Assembly: GCF_015845845.1 (NCBI RefSeq)
Contig: NZ_LDIG01000126.1
Location: 1-59,524, forward strand
Direction: 5' to 3'
DNA from: Paenibacillus dendritiformis
GTDB lineage: Bacteria; Bacillota; Bacilli; Paenibacillales; Paenibacillaceae
Length of the DNA stretch: 59,524 nucleotides
The notes beneath the pieces were generated by a model, which saw only the letters and a list, made by a program, of their open reading frames with translations, did not search any database and was not told where the DNA came from. Positions 17,224-25,900 of this stretch are shown here, one piece after another. The position numbers and the translations under genes are program-made. Positions within the stretch are counted from its first letter, which is position 1, and the number at the start of each line of letters is the position of its first letter.

Positions 17224-17976
17224 CTACCGAACCGGCGTAGCCGCCGACATCTGGAACCCGATGGACACGAGCTCCGCGCAGCTTCCCGGGAGCATCATGC
17301 GCGCGCCGGGAGCGAGATGATAATCCGCCTCGACCAGCATCTCCCGGTAGCTCTCCGGCAGGACGGAGGACATATTGCGCAGCTTCTCGGCATGCTCATC
17401 CTTGAATGGCGTATCCGCCATAATCCCTTTCCAGCGGCGCGGCTCCGCGATCGGCGAGCCCATAATATGATCGGATATGAAAATATTCTCCACCAGCACA
17501 TTGCCGTCCGGCACGCTCATTTGCATAATCCGCTTCGCGATCGGCTCCGGGTCCTCCCCGGTCGCCACCCCGTCGGTCATATGACAGACAAGCGGGGCCG
17601 GGCAGTCCTGCATATTCGGCAATTCGGCCTCAAGGATCCGTTCCGCTTGCCGGAACGCTTTGGCCGAATCGGAGAACCGGACCGGCGTCAGATCCGGCAG
17701 CGAGCCAAGACTGGCGATTTCGTCGATGCCCTTGATGCCGTTCAGCAGGTCGTACACATCATCGCTGTAGGCCAGTATGGCCAAGCGGTACCGGGGCGTG
17801 AGCCGATTGCCCTTGGTGGACCGGAATACCATCTGCCGAATGGCCAAGGACAGCGCTTCGTATACAATGTCGATCCGGCGCTTGCCGTCCATCAGCATAT
17901 TCATCGAAGCGCTGATGTCAATGAGATAAATAATGAGCGCCGGCGTCCGTTGGGAAGCTTGAATCGTATAGTTCAT
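17224..17976 (-). CDS. VWA-domain protein in the type VII locus
   Basis: This 250-aa von Willebrand factor A protein has an intact metal-ion-dependent adhesion site: DISAS (Asp20, Ser22, Ser24), a Thr near 97 and MTDG (Asp135). There is no signal peptide, so it is cytoplasmic. VWA, PP2C and kinase genes occur together as a phosphorylation set, described for TerY-linked systems, and this gene sits between the other two. The ATG at 17976 is preferred; a GTG at 17991 would add five residues but lacks a spaced ribosome site. It probably acts as a metal-dependent scaffold or a phosphorylated adaptor. Confidence 0.85.
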   Translation of the reverse strand: MNYTIQASQRTPALIIYLIDISASMNMLMDGKRRIDIVYEALSLAIRQMVFRSTKGNRLTPRYRLAILAYSDDVYDLLNGIKGIDEIASLGSLPDLTPVRFSDSAKAFRQAERILEAELPNMQDCPAPLVCHMTDGVATGEDPEPIAKRIMQMSVPDGNVLVENIFISDHIMGSPIAEPRRWKGIMADTPFKDEHAEKLRNMSSVLPESYREMLVEADYHLAPGARMMLPGSCAELVSIGFQMSAATPVR

Positions 17977-18023
17977 CCGCTTCGGTGTCACCTCTGTTCT
18001 ATCATGCTATCCGGATTAAATGA

Positions 18024-19985
18024 TTAAATATCGGGAAGCTCATGCTCGCGATTTTTCAAATATTTATAAATATGTCCCGCCCGGGCGGACATGTCAGGCT
18101 TCTTATTGAAATAATCGGGATCCTTCTCGTAGCGCTTCGCGAATTCCAGCGCGCTCTTGCGGGCTTTCTCGTGATTATCCCGCTTGGCGGAATTGTAGGT
18201 CATGTTATAGGAGGCCACGAGCAGGACCGCATCCCGCTCCCGAATCCGCTTCAATTCCTCTTGTTCCTTGCGCTTGCGGGCCTCTTCCTCCTGCTTGCGC
18301 TTCTGCGCCTCCGCCTGCTGCTGCTTCCACTGGAGATACTTCTCATATTTCGCCTGCTTGTCATACTTTTCCTGAAGCTTCTTCCGCTCTTCTTCCTTCT
18401 TCTTCTGCTCGGCCCGCTTCTTCTCGGCGAGCTTCTGCTGCTCCAGCTTCTTCCGTTCCTGCTCCTTCTTCGCCTCTTCCTCACGCTGAGCCGCCAGCCG
18501 CGCCTCTTCCTCCTGCTTGCGGCGGGCTTCCTCCTCCGCCTGCTTGCGGGCCAGCTCCGCCTCCTCGCGCTGCTTCGCGGCCAGCGCCTCCTGCTGCTCC
18601 TTCGCCTTCAGGGCATCGGCCTGCAGCATGTTATACACAAGCGGACTCGCGCCCAGCAGCAGGACGACGATACCCGCCGCCAGCAGCGCGGCAGTTCGGC
18701 GGCGCATGCCCGGACGCTTCCCCGGCGGGGCTTGCGCCGCGCGCAGCCGTTCTTCCAAGCCTCCGATGGCGGCCGCCAATTCAACCTCCATCGGGCTTCC
18801 GGCAGAGACGAAATGATGCGCCGAGCGATACACCTCTAGCGCGCTCTGCCATTGGCCCTTCTGCTCGAGCTCCCTGGCCTGGTTGAACAGCCGATCCACC
18901 ACATTCGGATCGGAACGGCCGGCCGCTTGCGCAGCGGCCAACGGCGGAACCGGGTCTTGCCCGGCCGGTTCGGAATCCAGCTTGCCCGCCGGCGTGCCGC
19001 CAGCAGGCGGAGACGGCTGCTGTGGTTGAGGTTGCACCTCGACCGGCTCGTCAGCAGACACGCCGGACAAAATTATGAGCCATTCCCCGAAGGTCGGGCA
19101 GCTGCTCAAGTCCTGGCTCTCCCACGCCCGGACGAACAGCTCGGCAATCTTCGTTCCCCAGCGCTCCTCCAGCGAGCGCTTCATCAACCCGTACCGCTCG
19201 CAGGCGGTCTGCATTTCATGCTGATCGAAATAGCTCTCTCCCCATGCCCGCCCGATTACTCGGTCGTCGGACCAGCCGAGCATCTCGGCGAGAATGATCG
19301 CCCCGGCGAACCGATCCGCATATGCGCTCCACAATCCGCTCTGCACGGTGCGGTGCGCCGCATATCCGGGCGAACCGGCGAGAAGCACGTCCGGCCGGTC
19401 CAGCTTCGGGCTGTACATCTGCTCCACGTCGACGAGCTCGATCGTGGAGCCGCTGCGATGCCTGTTAACTTCCGAAAAAAACGGAAGCAATACGTTCGGC
19501 GCGGACAAATCGCAGTGAGCCAATCCTTTTTGCTCCATCCCCGAGCAGATCTGCGCAAGGGATGTCGCCAGCTCAAGGCTTTCCCGCCGGGTTAGGGTCC
19601 GCTGGGATGCGATAATATCCAACCAGGTAGGGCCATGTACCCATGGCATCAGCACCGCGTACAACAGGTCGGTATGCGCCTGGATGATTCCTCCGTTTTT
19701 TTCAGGAGTCAAGATGTGCCGCTTGCATACGCTCAGACCGGGCAAGGCGCTGTACGCATCCAACTGCTCCGACTGATAAACCATGGCCGGTATGCGGTAT
19801 TTCGGAAAGAACACCTTGAGCGCCTTCATCTCCTGCATGTCGCCGTCATGCGGGATCAATTGGTATACGATTCCTTGCCTTCCGGCCTGCGCATAAGCCA
19901 GACCGGGAGCAGCCGGGTGCTCTCCAATGAGATAATCGGTTCCGTACAGACGGATCGAATCTCCCGGATTCGGCTGAAATGACAT
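18024..19985 (-). CDS. Membrane protein with kinase-like domain and long charged coiled coil
   Basis: This is a 653-aa protein. Residues 1-310 resemble a protein kinase fold: Lys57 in a VAIK-like KALKVF strand, catalytic loop HCDLSAPN (Asp159, Asn164) and DVE at 186-188 in place of DFG. The Gly-rich loop is poor. A Pro/Gln linker (310-355), a helical TPR-like stretch (360-418), one membrane span (about 430-452), a Lys/Glu/Ala-rich coiled coil (455-585) and a small C-terminal domain follow. The order kinase-like, span, outer domain resembles EssB/YukC, but the catalytic residues look retained and the coiled coil is unusual. Start: ATG after GGGGGGATGGGA. Confidence 0.8.
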   Translation of the reverse strand: MSFQPNPGDSIRLYGTDYLIGEHPAAPGLAYAQAGRQGIVYQLIPHDGDMQEMKALKVFFPKYRIPAMVYQSEQLDAYSALPGLSVCKRHILTPEKNGGIIQAHTDLLYAVLMPWVHGPTWLDIIASQRTLTRRESLELATSLAQICSGMEQKGLAHCDLSAPNVLLPFFSEVNRHRSGSTIELVDVEQMYSPKLDRPDVLLAGSPGYAAHRTVQSGLWSAYADRFAGAIILAEMLGWSDDRVIGRAWGESYFDQHEMQTACERYGLMKRSLEERWGTKIAELFVRAWESQDLSSCPTFGEWLIILSGVSADEPVEVQPQPQQPSPPAGGTPAGKLDSEPAGQDPVPPLAAAQAAGRSDPNVVDRLFNQARELEQKGQWQSALEVYRSAHHFVSAGSPMEVELAAAIGGLEERLRAAQAPPGKRPGMRRRTAALLAAGIVVLLLGASPLVYNMLQADALKAKEQQEALAAKQREEAELARKQAEEEARRKQEEEARLAAQREEEAKKEQERKKLEQQKLAEKKRAEQKKKEEERKKLQEKYDKQAKYEKYLQWKQQQAEAQKRKQEEEARKRKEQEELKRIRERDAVLLVASYNMTYNSAKRDNHEKARKSALEFAKRYEKDPDYFNKKPDMSARAGHIYKYLKNREHELPDI

Positions 19986-20031
19986 TCCCATCCCCCCGTG
20001 GTGATTCAGGTTACATAATGCGGCATACTGC

Positions 20032-20068
20032 AAGAAAACCGGGAGTCGCTACAACGCCCGGTTTTCTT
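20032..20068 (-). terminator. Terminator or attenuator after the WXG100 gene
   Basis: A perfect 12-bp stem, AAGAAAACCGGG with its complement, and a 13-base loop lie between the WXG100 gene and the kinase-like gene. On the minus strand it ends in GGTTTTCTT. It should reduce transcription into the kinase-VWA-PP2C part, or separate two transcripts. Confidence 0.75.
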
Positions 20069-20110
20069 ATCAGGTTCATGCGCAGCGGCGGCACAGCCCC
20101 GCATTCCGTA

Positions 20111-20386
20111 TTATCGCTGTTGGTCGATTGTGCGGAACTTGTTCGCAATCGCGCGCAGTTCTTCGCTGATGCCGTTCAGCGTCTGAACGAAAGCCTGCAT
20201 CTGTCTGCTGGCTTCCTGGAACTCCTGGAAGAAGCGTTGCTTCGTCATCCCTTCCCATTGACCTTCCATGCCTTGAATCGCTTGCGTCAGGCTGGAGACC
20301 ACCTGTTGGCTTTGCTCTCCGCCCTGCTTGAATTGATTTGCGACCTGGTCCACTTGTTCAGGTGTAATTAAAATACGGCCTGCCAT
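20111..20386 (-). CDS. WXG100 (EsxA-like) secreted protein
   Basis: This 91-aa helical-hairpin protein has the WXG turn as WEG at residues 44-46 (QGMEGQWEGMTKQRF) between two amphipathic helices. This matches the size and shape of EsxA substrates of type VII secretion. It has no signal peptide, as expected. The usual C-terminal YxxxD/E signal is not obvious (the tail reads FRTIDQQR). AAAGGAGG lies upstream of the ATG. It lies between a DUF4176-like gene and a strong hairpin, so it may be the best-expressed gene of the cluster. Confidence 0.92.
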   Translation of the reverse strand: MAGRILITPEQVDQVANQFKQGGEQSQQVVSSLTQAIQGMEGQWEGMTKQRFFQEFQEASRQMQAFVQTLNGISEELRAIANKFRTIDQQR

Positions 20387-20493
20387 TATTAACTTCCTCC
20401 TTTGGAAATGGATAGGATAAATGCTAGGTCAATTGTACATGAATTCCATTCCTACTCGGTAAGAGGCCCTGGACCTAATTTCCATATTACCTT

Positions 20494-20796
20494 TTACTTA
20501 GCTGGTGAAACTTCCTTAAGTATTTTTTGAAACGCTTCTTCTTCATAGTTCGAAAAACCTACATGGGCGATAACGTCGATATCCTCATGATTGAATAAAA
20601 AGGAAAAGTTCTCGTCTATGTACCCTTCCGGATAAACGACGCCCAAATAATCAAACAGACGATTCGTCTTGATTTGCAGCTGCTTGCGGCCATATATCAT
20701 CAATTTCTTGCTTCCGTCGCGCAGCAACACAACCGAGCCGAGCGGCAGTAACGTCTTTTCATGTGCAGGACGGAGTTGTTCTGCTTGATTCTTCAA
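20494..20796 (-). CDS. DUF4176-like small protein of the type VII locus
   Basis: This 100-aa protein has the pattern LLPLGSVVLLRDGSKKLMIYGRKQ, then DYLGVVYPEGY, then FLFNHEDIDVIAHVGFSNYEEEAFQ. The pattern matches DUF4176 proteins commonly encoded beside LXG/WXG effectors. It starts with TTG, 5 bases after GGGAAGGGTG. It lies between the WXG-headed candidate effector and the WXG100 gene, so a chaperone, targeting or immunity role is plausible. Which of these applies cannot be told from the sequence. Confidence 0.75.
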   Translation of the reverse strand: MKNQAEQLRPAHEKTLLPLGSVVLLRDGSKKLMIYGRKQLQIKTNRLFDYLGVVYPEGYIDENFSFLFNHEDIDVIAHVGFSNYEEEAFQKILKEVSPAK

Positions 20797-20838
20797 ATCG
20801 CACCCTTCCCTTCTCTGATCAATTGCGTCTCTGACCTG

Positions 20839-22032
20839 TTAAGAGCCGGTGCCCGGGAACCATTTTCCGAGCCCCCCGAACGTGTCCGAGACGGAATCGG
20901 CGATGCGCTTCGCTGTTTTTGTCGTTCCGCTCTTGACCGCCTTCACTCCGTCAGCTACCGTGTCCGAGACGGATTGCGCTTTTGTTGAGAGCGACTTCGC
21001 CCCTCCCGACACCGAGTCGGATACGTTGTCCACCGCGCTGTCTACCGCGTCCACCGCGTAGGTTTTCAATGACTTGCCGTTAATCGTAACTTCCGAGGCC
21101 ATGGAAATGACCGCGCCCGCGGCCAATCCGACGCCTGCCCCGACGATGGTCCCTCCCACCGGGACGACGGAGCCGACATAAGCGCCCACGGCCGCGCTGG
21201 CCGCCATCGTGCCCAGGCCGAGCGAACCGTTCACGACGCCGCTCGCCACCGCCCGGCTGGCTCCTCCTGCTTCGTAATCCGTCATGACGGCGGTGCCTGT
21301 GTCGTAGGCGAGGCCGGCATAGCCGAGCTTCGCGCTCCATCCCTTGAGCGAGAAGGCTTCCTTCATCGCGATGCCCGGGTCGACGAACTTCCATACGTTG
21401 TGATGATTGGACGCGTTCGAAGCGGTATACCGCGTGCCGCGAATCCCTTCGGACAGCGCGTAATCGGAGCGGGCTCCGCTAATGGTGACATAGCCGTCTC
21501 CCCGCACATTCACGTTGAATTTGTCGCGGTGCATGCGCACCATGTCATACCCGCCCTTGGCGAAACCGTATAATTGGGCTTCCGTCGGCTTCCAGCTTAA
21601 CCCGATGGTGGTTCCTCCTCCGTTCATCGCGCGAACGGCCGAATTCGGATTCGAGATCGTGCCAAGCCCTGGCGCAACCCCGGGAAGGATTAGAGACGTC
21701 CCTCCCATCATGATGCCGCTGAATATGGCCGTCGCCGATCCGATTTTAGCCCCTGGCGGCAATATGCTGTTCGTCTGCTGATCCGCCGTCTGGAATTGCT
21801 CCGCTTTCGTACTGATATGCTTGCCCAGCTCGAACAGCAGCAAGTGAATCTGGGAAGACAGACGCGACGCCTGCTGCCATTCTTCCATGACGGATGTCTT
21901 GATCGAAGACTCCCACGTCAACGTGTGCAGCGCCTGACTCAGAGACGATTGTATGGATTGTATTTGTTCCGCCGCAATTTGAAGCTGACGGCCCAAATCA
22001 CGGAGCGCATCCGGATATACGAGAATACGCAT
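20839..22032 (-). CDS. WXG-headed glycine-rich protein, candidate type VII substrate
   Basis: This is a 397-aa protein. Residues 1-88 form a WXG100/LXG-like helical hairpin, with Trp40 in a TWES turn. The region 95-145 is hydrophobic and Gly-rich. Residues 265-312 carry a dense glycine-zipper pattern (SAAVGAYVGSVVPVGG and GAGVGLAAGA) typical of membrane-inserting segments. The tail 325-388 has repeated SVSDTV/AVDS amphipathic units. A pore-forming effector is one reading, as known for glycine-zipper LXG toxins; a structural secreted protein is another. Start: ATG at 22032; a GTG overlapping the upstream stop is the alternative. Confidence 0.65.
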   Translation of the reverse strand: MRILVYPDALRDLGRQLQIAAEQIQSIQSSLSQALHTLTWESSIKTSVMEEWQQASRLSSQIHLLLFELGKHISTKAEQFQTADQQTNSILPPGAKIGSATAIFSGIMMGGTSLILPGVAPGLGTISNPNSAVRAMNGGGTTIGLSWKPTEAQLYGFAKGGYDMVRMHRDKFNVNVRGDGYVTISGARSDYALSEGIRGTRYTASNASNHHNVWKFVDPGIAMKEAFSLKGWSAKLGYAGLAYDTGTAVMTDYEAGGASRAVASGVVNGSLGLGTMAASAAVGAYVGSVVPVGGTIVGAGVGLAAGAVISMASEVTINGKSLKTYAVDAVDSAVDNVSDSVSGGAKSLSTKAQSVSDTVADGVKAVKSGTTKTAKRIADSVSDTFGGLGKWFPGTGS

Positions 22033-22037
22033 CGTTG

Positions 22038-22883
22038 TCACCTTCCCTCATCTTTTGCGAGCTGCCGGTCCCACTGCACGAACATTCGGGCAAATTGCTC
22101 CTTTGTCGTCGGCGTGGCCGTCAACCAATCTTCGTCACCTTTAGAGCTTTTGCGGATCAGCCAGTTGCATGAATCGCCAATGATAAACGCCAGCCCCTGG
22201 ACGTCCCAATCCTGCTCATTCCAAACCAGGAAGAGGAATTCTCCTTCCGCAACTTTATTTTTCATGGAGCGGGCCAAGGCGAGCGCCCCTTCTTCCTCTC
22301 CGTCGAACGTCATCAATTGGCATGTCATTTGCTCGACCGTCAACTGCGAAGCCTGCTCATACAGCTTGTGAAAATGCCTTTTGGACAAAATCACCGAGGT
22401 CATGTCCGTCTCCGGCTGGTCGGCCCAGCCCATCCTCTCGATAAGCTGATGGCAGGCCTCTTCCACCGATCCGATCTCATAGAGCGTATACCTATCCGGA
22501 TCTTCATTGCACCGCACGCGCTGGATGACCATCTCGTCCGTCATGTGGAGGTACCCTTCGAACGCTTCGCTCGCATGAGAGTACCTGACCCAGCACGACC
22601 GCTTGGCCAACCCGGTAACGGCTACGCTGGAAAACACATGCGGGGGCATGGACAACTCCACCCCGTTCGGCTCTTCAATCAAATATCCCTTTTTCAGCAG
22701 AGCTGACTTGGCCCGGTCCCATTCTTCCGCAATCTCGTCCGTCAAATATCCGCGAAACGGATCTTCGATGCCCAATAAACGGTCAGAACCGATAATACCG
22801 GTCAGAAAGTATAACTCTTTCGCATCCAGCGTAATGCTATCTCTCATCTTTTTCTCTTCTTTTTCAACATCATCTGTCGTCAT
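22038..22883 (-). CDS. Type VII accessory protein, possibly EspG-like
   Basis: This is a 281-aa soluble alpha/beta protein. The N-terminal part (LDAKELYFLTGIIG, then WDRAKSALLKKGYLIEEPNGVELSMPPHVFSSV) resembles the start of EspG-type secretion chaperones of mycobacterial ESX systems: a helix, a long acidic helix, then a winged L-x-x-x-G turn. The remainder is strand-rich (CWVRYSHASEAFEGYLHM, RYTLYEIGSVEEACHQLIERM). Position between the ATPase and a WXG-headed protein fits a substrate chaperone. Start: ATG 9 bases after GGGGGGGTG. The EspG link is by architecture only. Confidence 0.55.
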   Translation of the reverse strand: MTTDDVEKEEKKMRDSITLDAKELYFLTGIIGSDRLLGIEDPFRGYLTDEIAEEWDRAKSALLKKGYLIEEPNGVELSMPPHVFSSVAVTGLAKRSCWVRYSHASEAFEGYLHMTDEMVIQRVRCNEDPDRYTLYEIGSVEEACHQLIERMGWADQPETDMTSVILSKRHFHKLYEQASQLTVEQMTCQLMTFDGEEEGALALARSMKNKVAEGEFLFLVWNEQDWDVQGLAFIIGDSCNWLIRKSSKGDEDWLTATPTTKEQFARMFVQWDRQLAKDEGR

Positions 22884-22902
22884 CAATTCATGCACCCCCC
22901 CA

Positions 22903-25900
22903 TCAGACCGGTACATTCCATCGTTCGCGAATTCGTTCTGACCATTCATTTGGAGTCCACGACTCGGTATATGGAAAAGCGGCTTTCAATTTGGTAAATT
23001 TGCGTCGCATAAAATATCCTTGTCCCGGCGGCAGCATCTTCGTTCCGGAGCTCCCGCTGTTCGATTCCGATATCGGCAGGCGCAGGAAGGACAGATCATT
23101 CGCGTCGATTGTACCGAACAGGAATCCCGATTGGGACGCCTTCACATCGTTGAACCAATCGACGCCGAAGGTCGGAAATTCCGATGGAACTCCCGCCAGC
23201 ACGACATGCACATTCCGATCCCGGCCCTGCCGCACGATGGCAGACAGCTGATCCTTTACAGAAAAATCAGTCAACTGTTTGCATAAGTCGTCGGCATCGT
23301 CCATCACAAGCAAGAGGGCCGGCTCATGCGCTTCTTTCGTCCGGTTCTGTACTTGATCATATATCATCTGCACAAGGAATGGAATCTCTTCTTCCCGCGC
23401 AGCGATTCCTTTGACATGGGGAAGACCGGATAACCGGCTGATTCCTTCCCCGCCGAACCGGGTATCGACCGCATAGATATGAAGCCGCTCCGGCGAGACA
23501 TGATAAGCCAGCGACAGCATCCAGCTCGACAGGAACGATGTCTTGCCGCTCTCCATCGGGCTGGCTACCACGAAATGAGGGCCTTCCTTCAAATCGATAA
23601 AGAACGGTTCCAGATCGTCCGAACGGAGGCCGACCGGCACCCGGTACAAGCCTTCCCCTCCTTCCGGCGCCCGTCTTCCCGGATCCGGAAGCAGCTCCGG
23701 CAGCCGGACAATCTCCGGCAGGGGCCGAATCGGCGGCGCTTCCTTGCCGCTCCACGCCTCCTTGATCGACTTCATCTCGGCGCGAAGCCGCAGGATCCGC
23801 TCGGTCTCGTCGGGTCCGCTGGACGGCAGCGCCGTCTGGAATTCAAGCGGCGGGACGGCTCCCTTCACCAGCCCGCGCCCCGGCGGAAGCTGCACCGGCG
23901 CCTTCGTCGGCCGCCCGACCGCAAAATAGTAGTCGCTCGGATCGGCAAGCTCGAACGATACCGCCTGCGGAATATTGCTGCGCACCTTCTCGAAAATATC
24001 GGTTACGCGGTTCGCCGTAATGACGAACGTGATGGCGAGGCTTCCGCCTTCGCGCAGCAAGTATTCCAACAGCTCGTTCTCCTCCGGATAGGTCGTCCGG
24101 AAGTTCAAATACCCGTCGATGACGACGACGATGTGCGGCACCTGTTCGCGTGCCGCCCTCCGGTAGGAGGCAATCGTCTTGACGCCCGCTTCCGATATCA
24201 TTTCTTTGCGCTCGGCAAGCTGCTGCGAGAGGTAGCGGAACAGCCGCTTGATGCGGTCATCCTCCTCCGCCAGCATGACCGAACCGACATGAGGCAGCTG
24301 GGCGACGTCCTTCATCATCCGTCCCATGTCCACGACATAGCCATGCCACCGCTCCGGCGTGTATTGCTTCGCAAGCGACATCAGCAGCGACTGAACGAAG
24401 GTCGTCTTCCCTGTGCCCGGCATGCCGTATACGGCGAGATGTCCCTGCTCCATGCCCAAATGGAGCGGCTCCTGCCGCTGCTGCATCAGATCGTCGACCA
24501 AGCCGACGACAGCCTGCAGCTCGGTCTCCGGATGCTCCGTCGGCCATGATTCTGCCGGTTCTTCCCGGCGCAGCGCCAGAACTTCATCCAGTTCCAGATG
24601 CTCCGGCAGCGGCGGGAGCCAAGGGCCCGGAAGCCGCGCAATCCCCTCGCGGCGGGCCGTCTCGGCCACATGGTCGATGAACACTTGAAGCTGCTTCGGC
24701 GGCTCCTTCTCCATCAGCGCGGAAGAAAGCTCCTCTCCGGTCAGCAGCGGTTCCCGCTTGCCGTTCAGCCGGACCTCATATATCTGGAAAGGCGAGGCGT
24801 CTTCGTCCTTGCGCTTCACCAGATAAGGCGCCCCGCTCCAAGCGAACTGCATCTCTTCGAACACTTCATCGCTGCCGACCTGGAAATAGCCTCTCCCGGG
24901 ATTGGTTATCCAGGCGGCATTCGGTATTTTGAGCATATCCCGGCTGTCCCCTTCGCTCTGAACCCGGAGGCAGATGCGGAAGCGGGTATTGCTCCAAATT
25001 TTCTCGTCCACGACGCCCGCCGGCTTCTGCGTTGCCAGGATGAGGTGGACGCCGAGCGTCCGGCCGATCGTGGCGATGCTGATCAGCTCATCCATGAACT
25101 CCGGCTGATCCTTTTTCAACTGGGCGAATTCATCGATAATGATGACCAGATGCGGAAGCGGATGCTCCGCACGCCGGTCCGAACGGTAATATTCATCGAT
25201 ATGCTGCAAATTCCCGGCATCGTTCAGGATGCGCTGCCGGCGGATCAGCTCCGCCCGGAGCGACACCTTGGCCCGCTCGATCAAGCTGTCGTCCAGATTC
25301 GTTATCGTGCCTACGACATGCGGCAGATCGACGAACGTGTTCGACATGCCGCCGCCCTTGTAGTCAATCAGCATGAACGCAAGCTCATGCGGATGGAACT
25401 CGGCGGCAAGCGAAGCGATGAGCGACTGGATGACCTCGCTCTTCCCCGAACCGGTCGTGCCCGCGATAAGGCCGTGCGGCCCGTGTCCCTTGCGCTCGAT
25501 CTTGTCATGCAGATTGAGCATGATCTTCTTGCTTCCCGCGCGCACGCCGACCGGAACCGGCAGCGAATCGGGATAGCGGTTTTTCCGCCAGCGCGAAGCG
25601 ACGTCGAGCTGGCCGATCTCCTTCACGCCCAGCATCTCGAACAGCGTCAGCACGGTAGGGATGTCGGACGCGGCCGATCGCTTCAGACGTATTGGAGCCA
25701 TATAGCGAGCCAGCGTGTCCGTTCCATCCAGAGGCATAAGATCGGCGGAAAAGGCATGCCGAACGATGCCTTCTTCTTCCGTCTTATGCGTATAGGTTCC
25801 TTCGGATTCGCCCACTTCCACGATAAGCTGGCACTGCATCGGCAGGCGCTCCTTGCTCTCCGAGAGCACAATCGTGCAGGCGTCGATGCGGCCCGCATCC

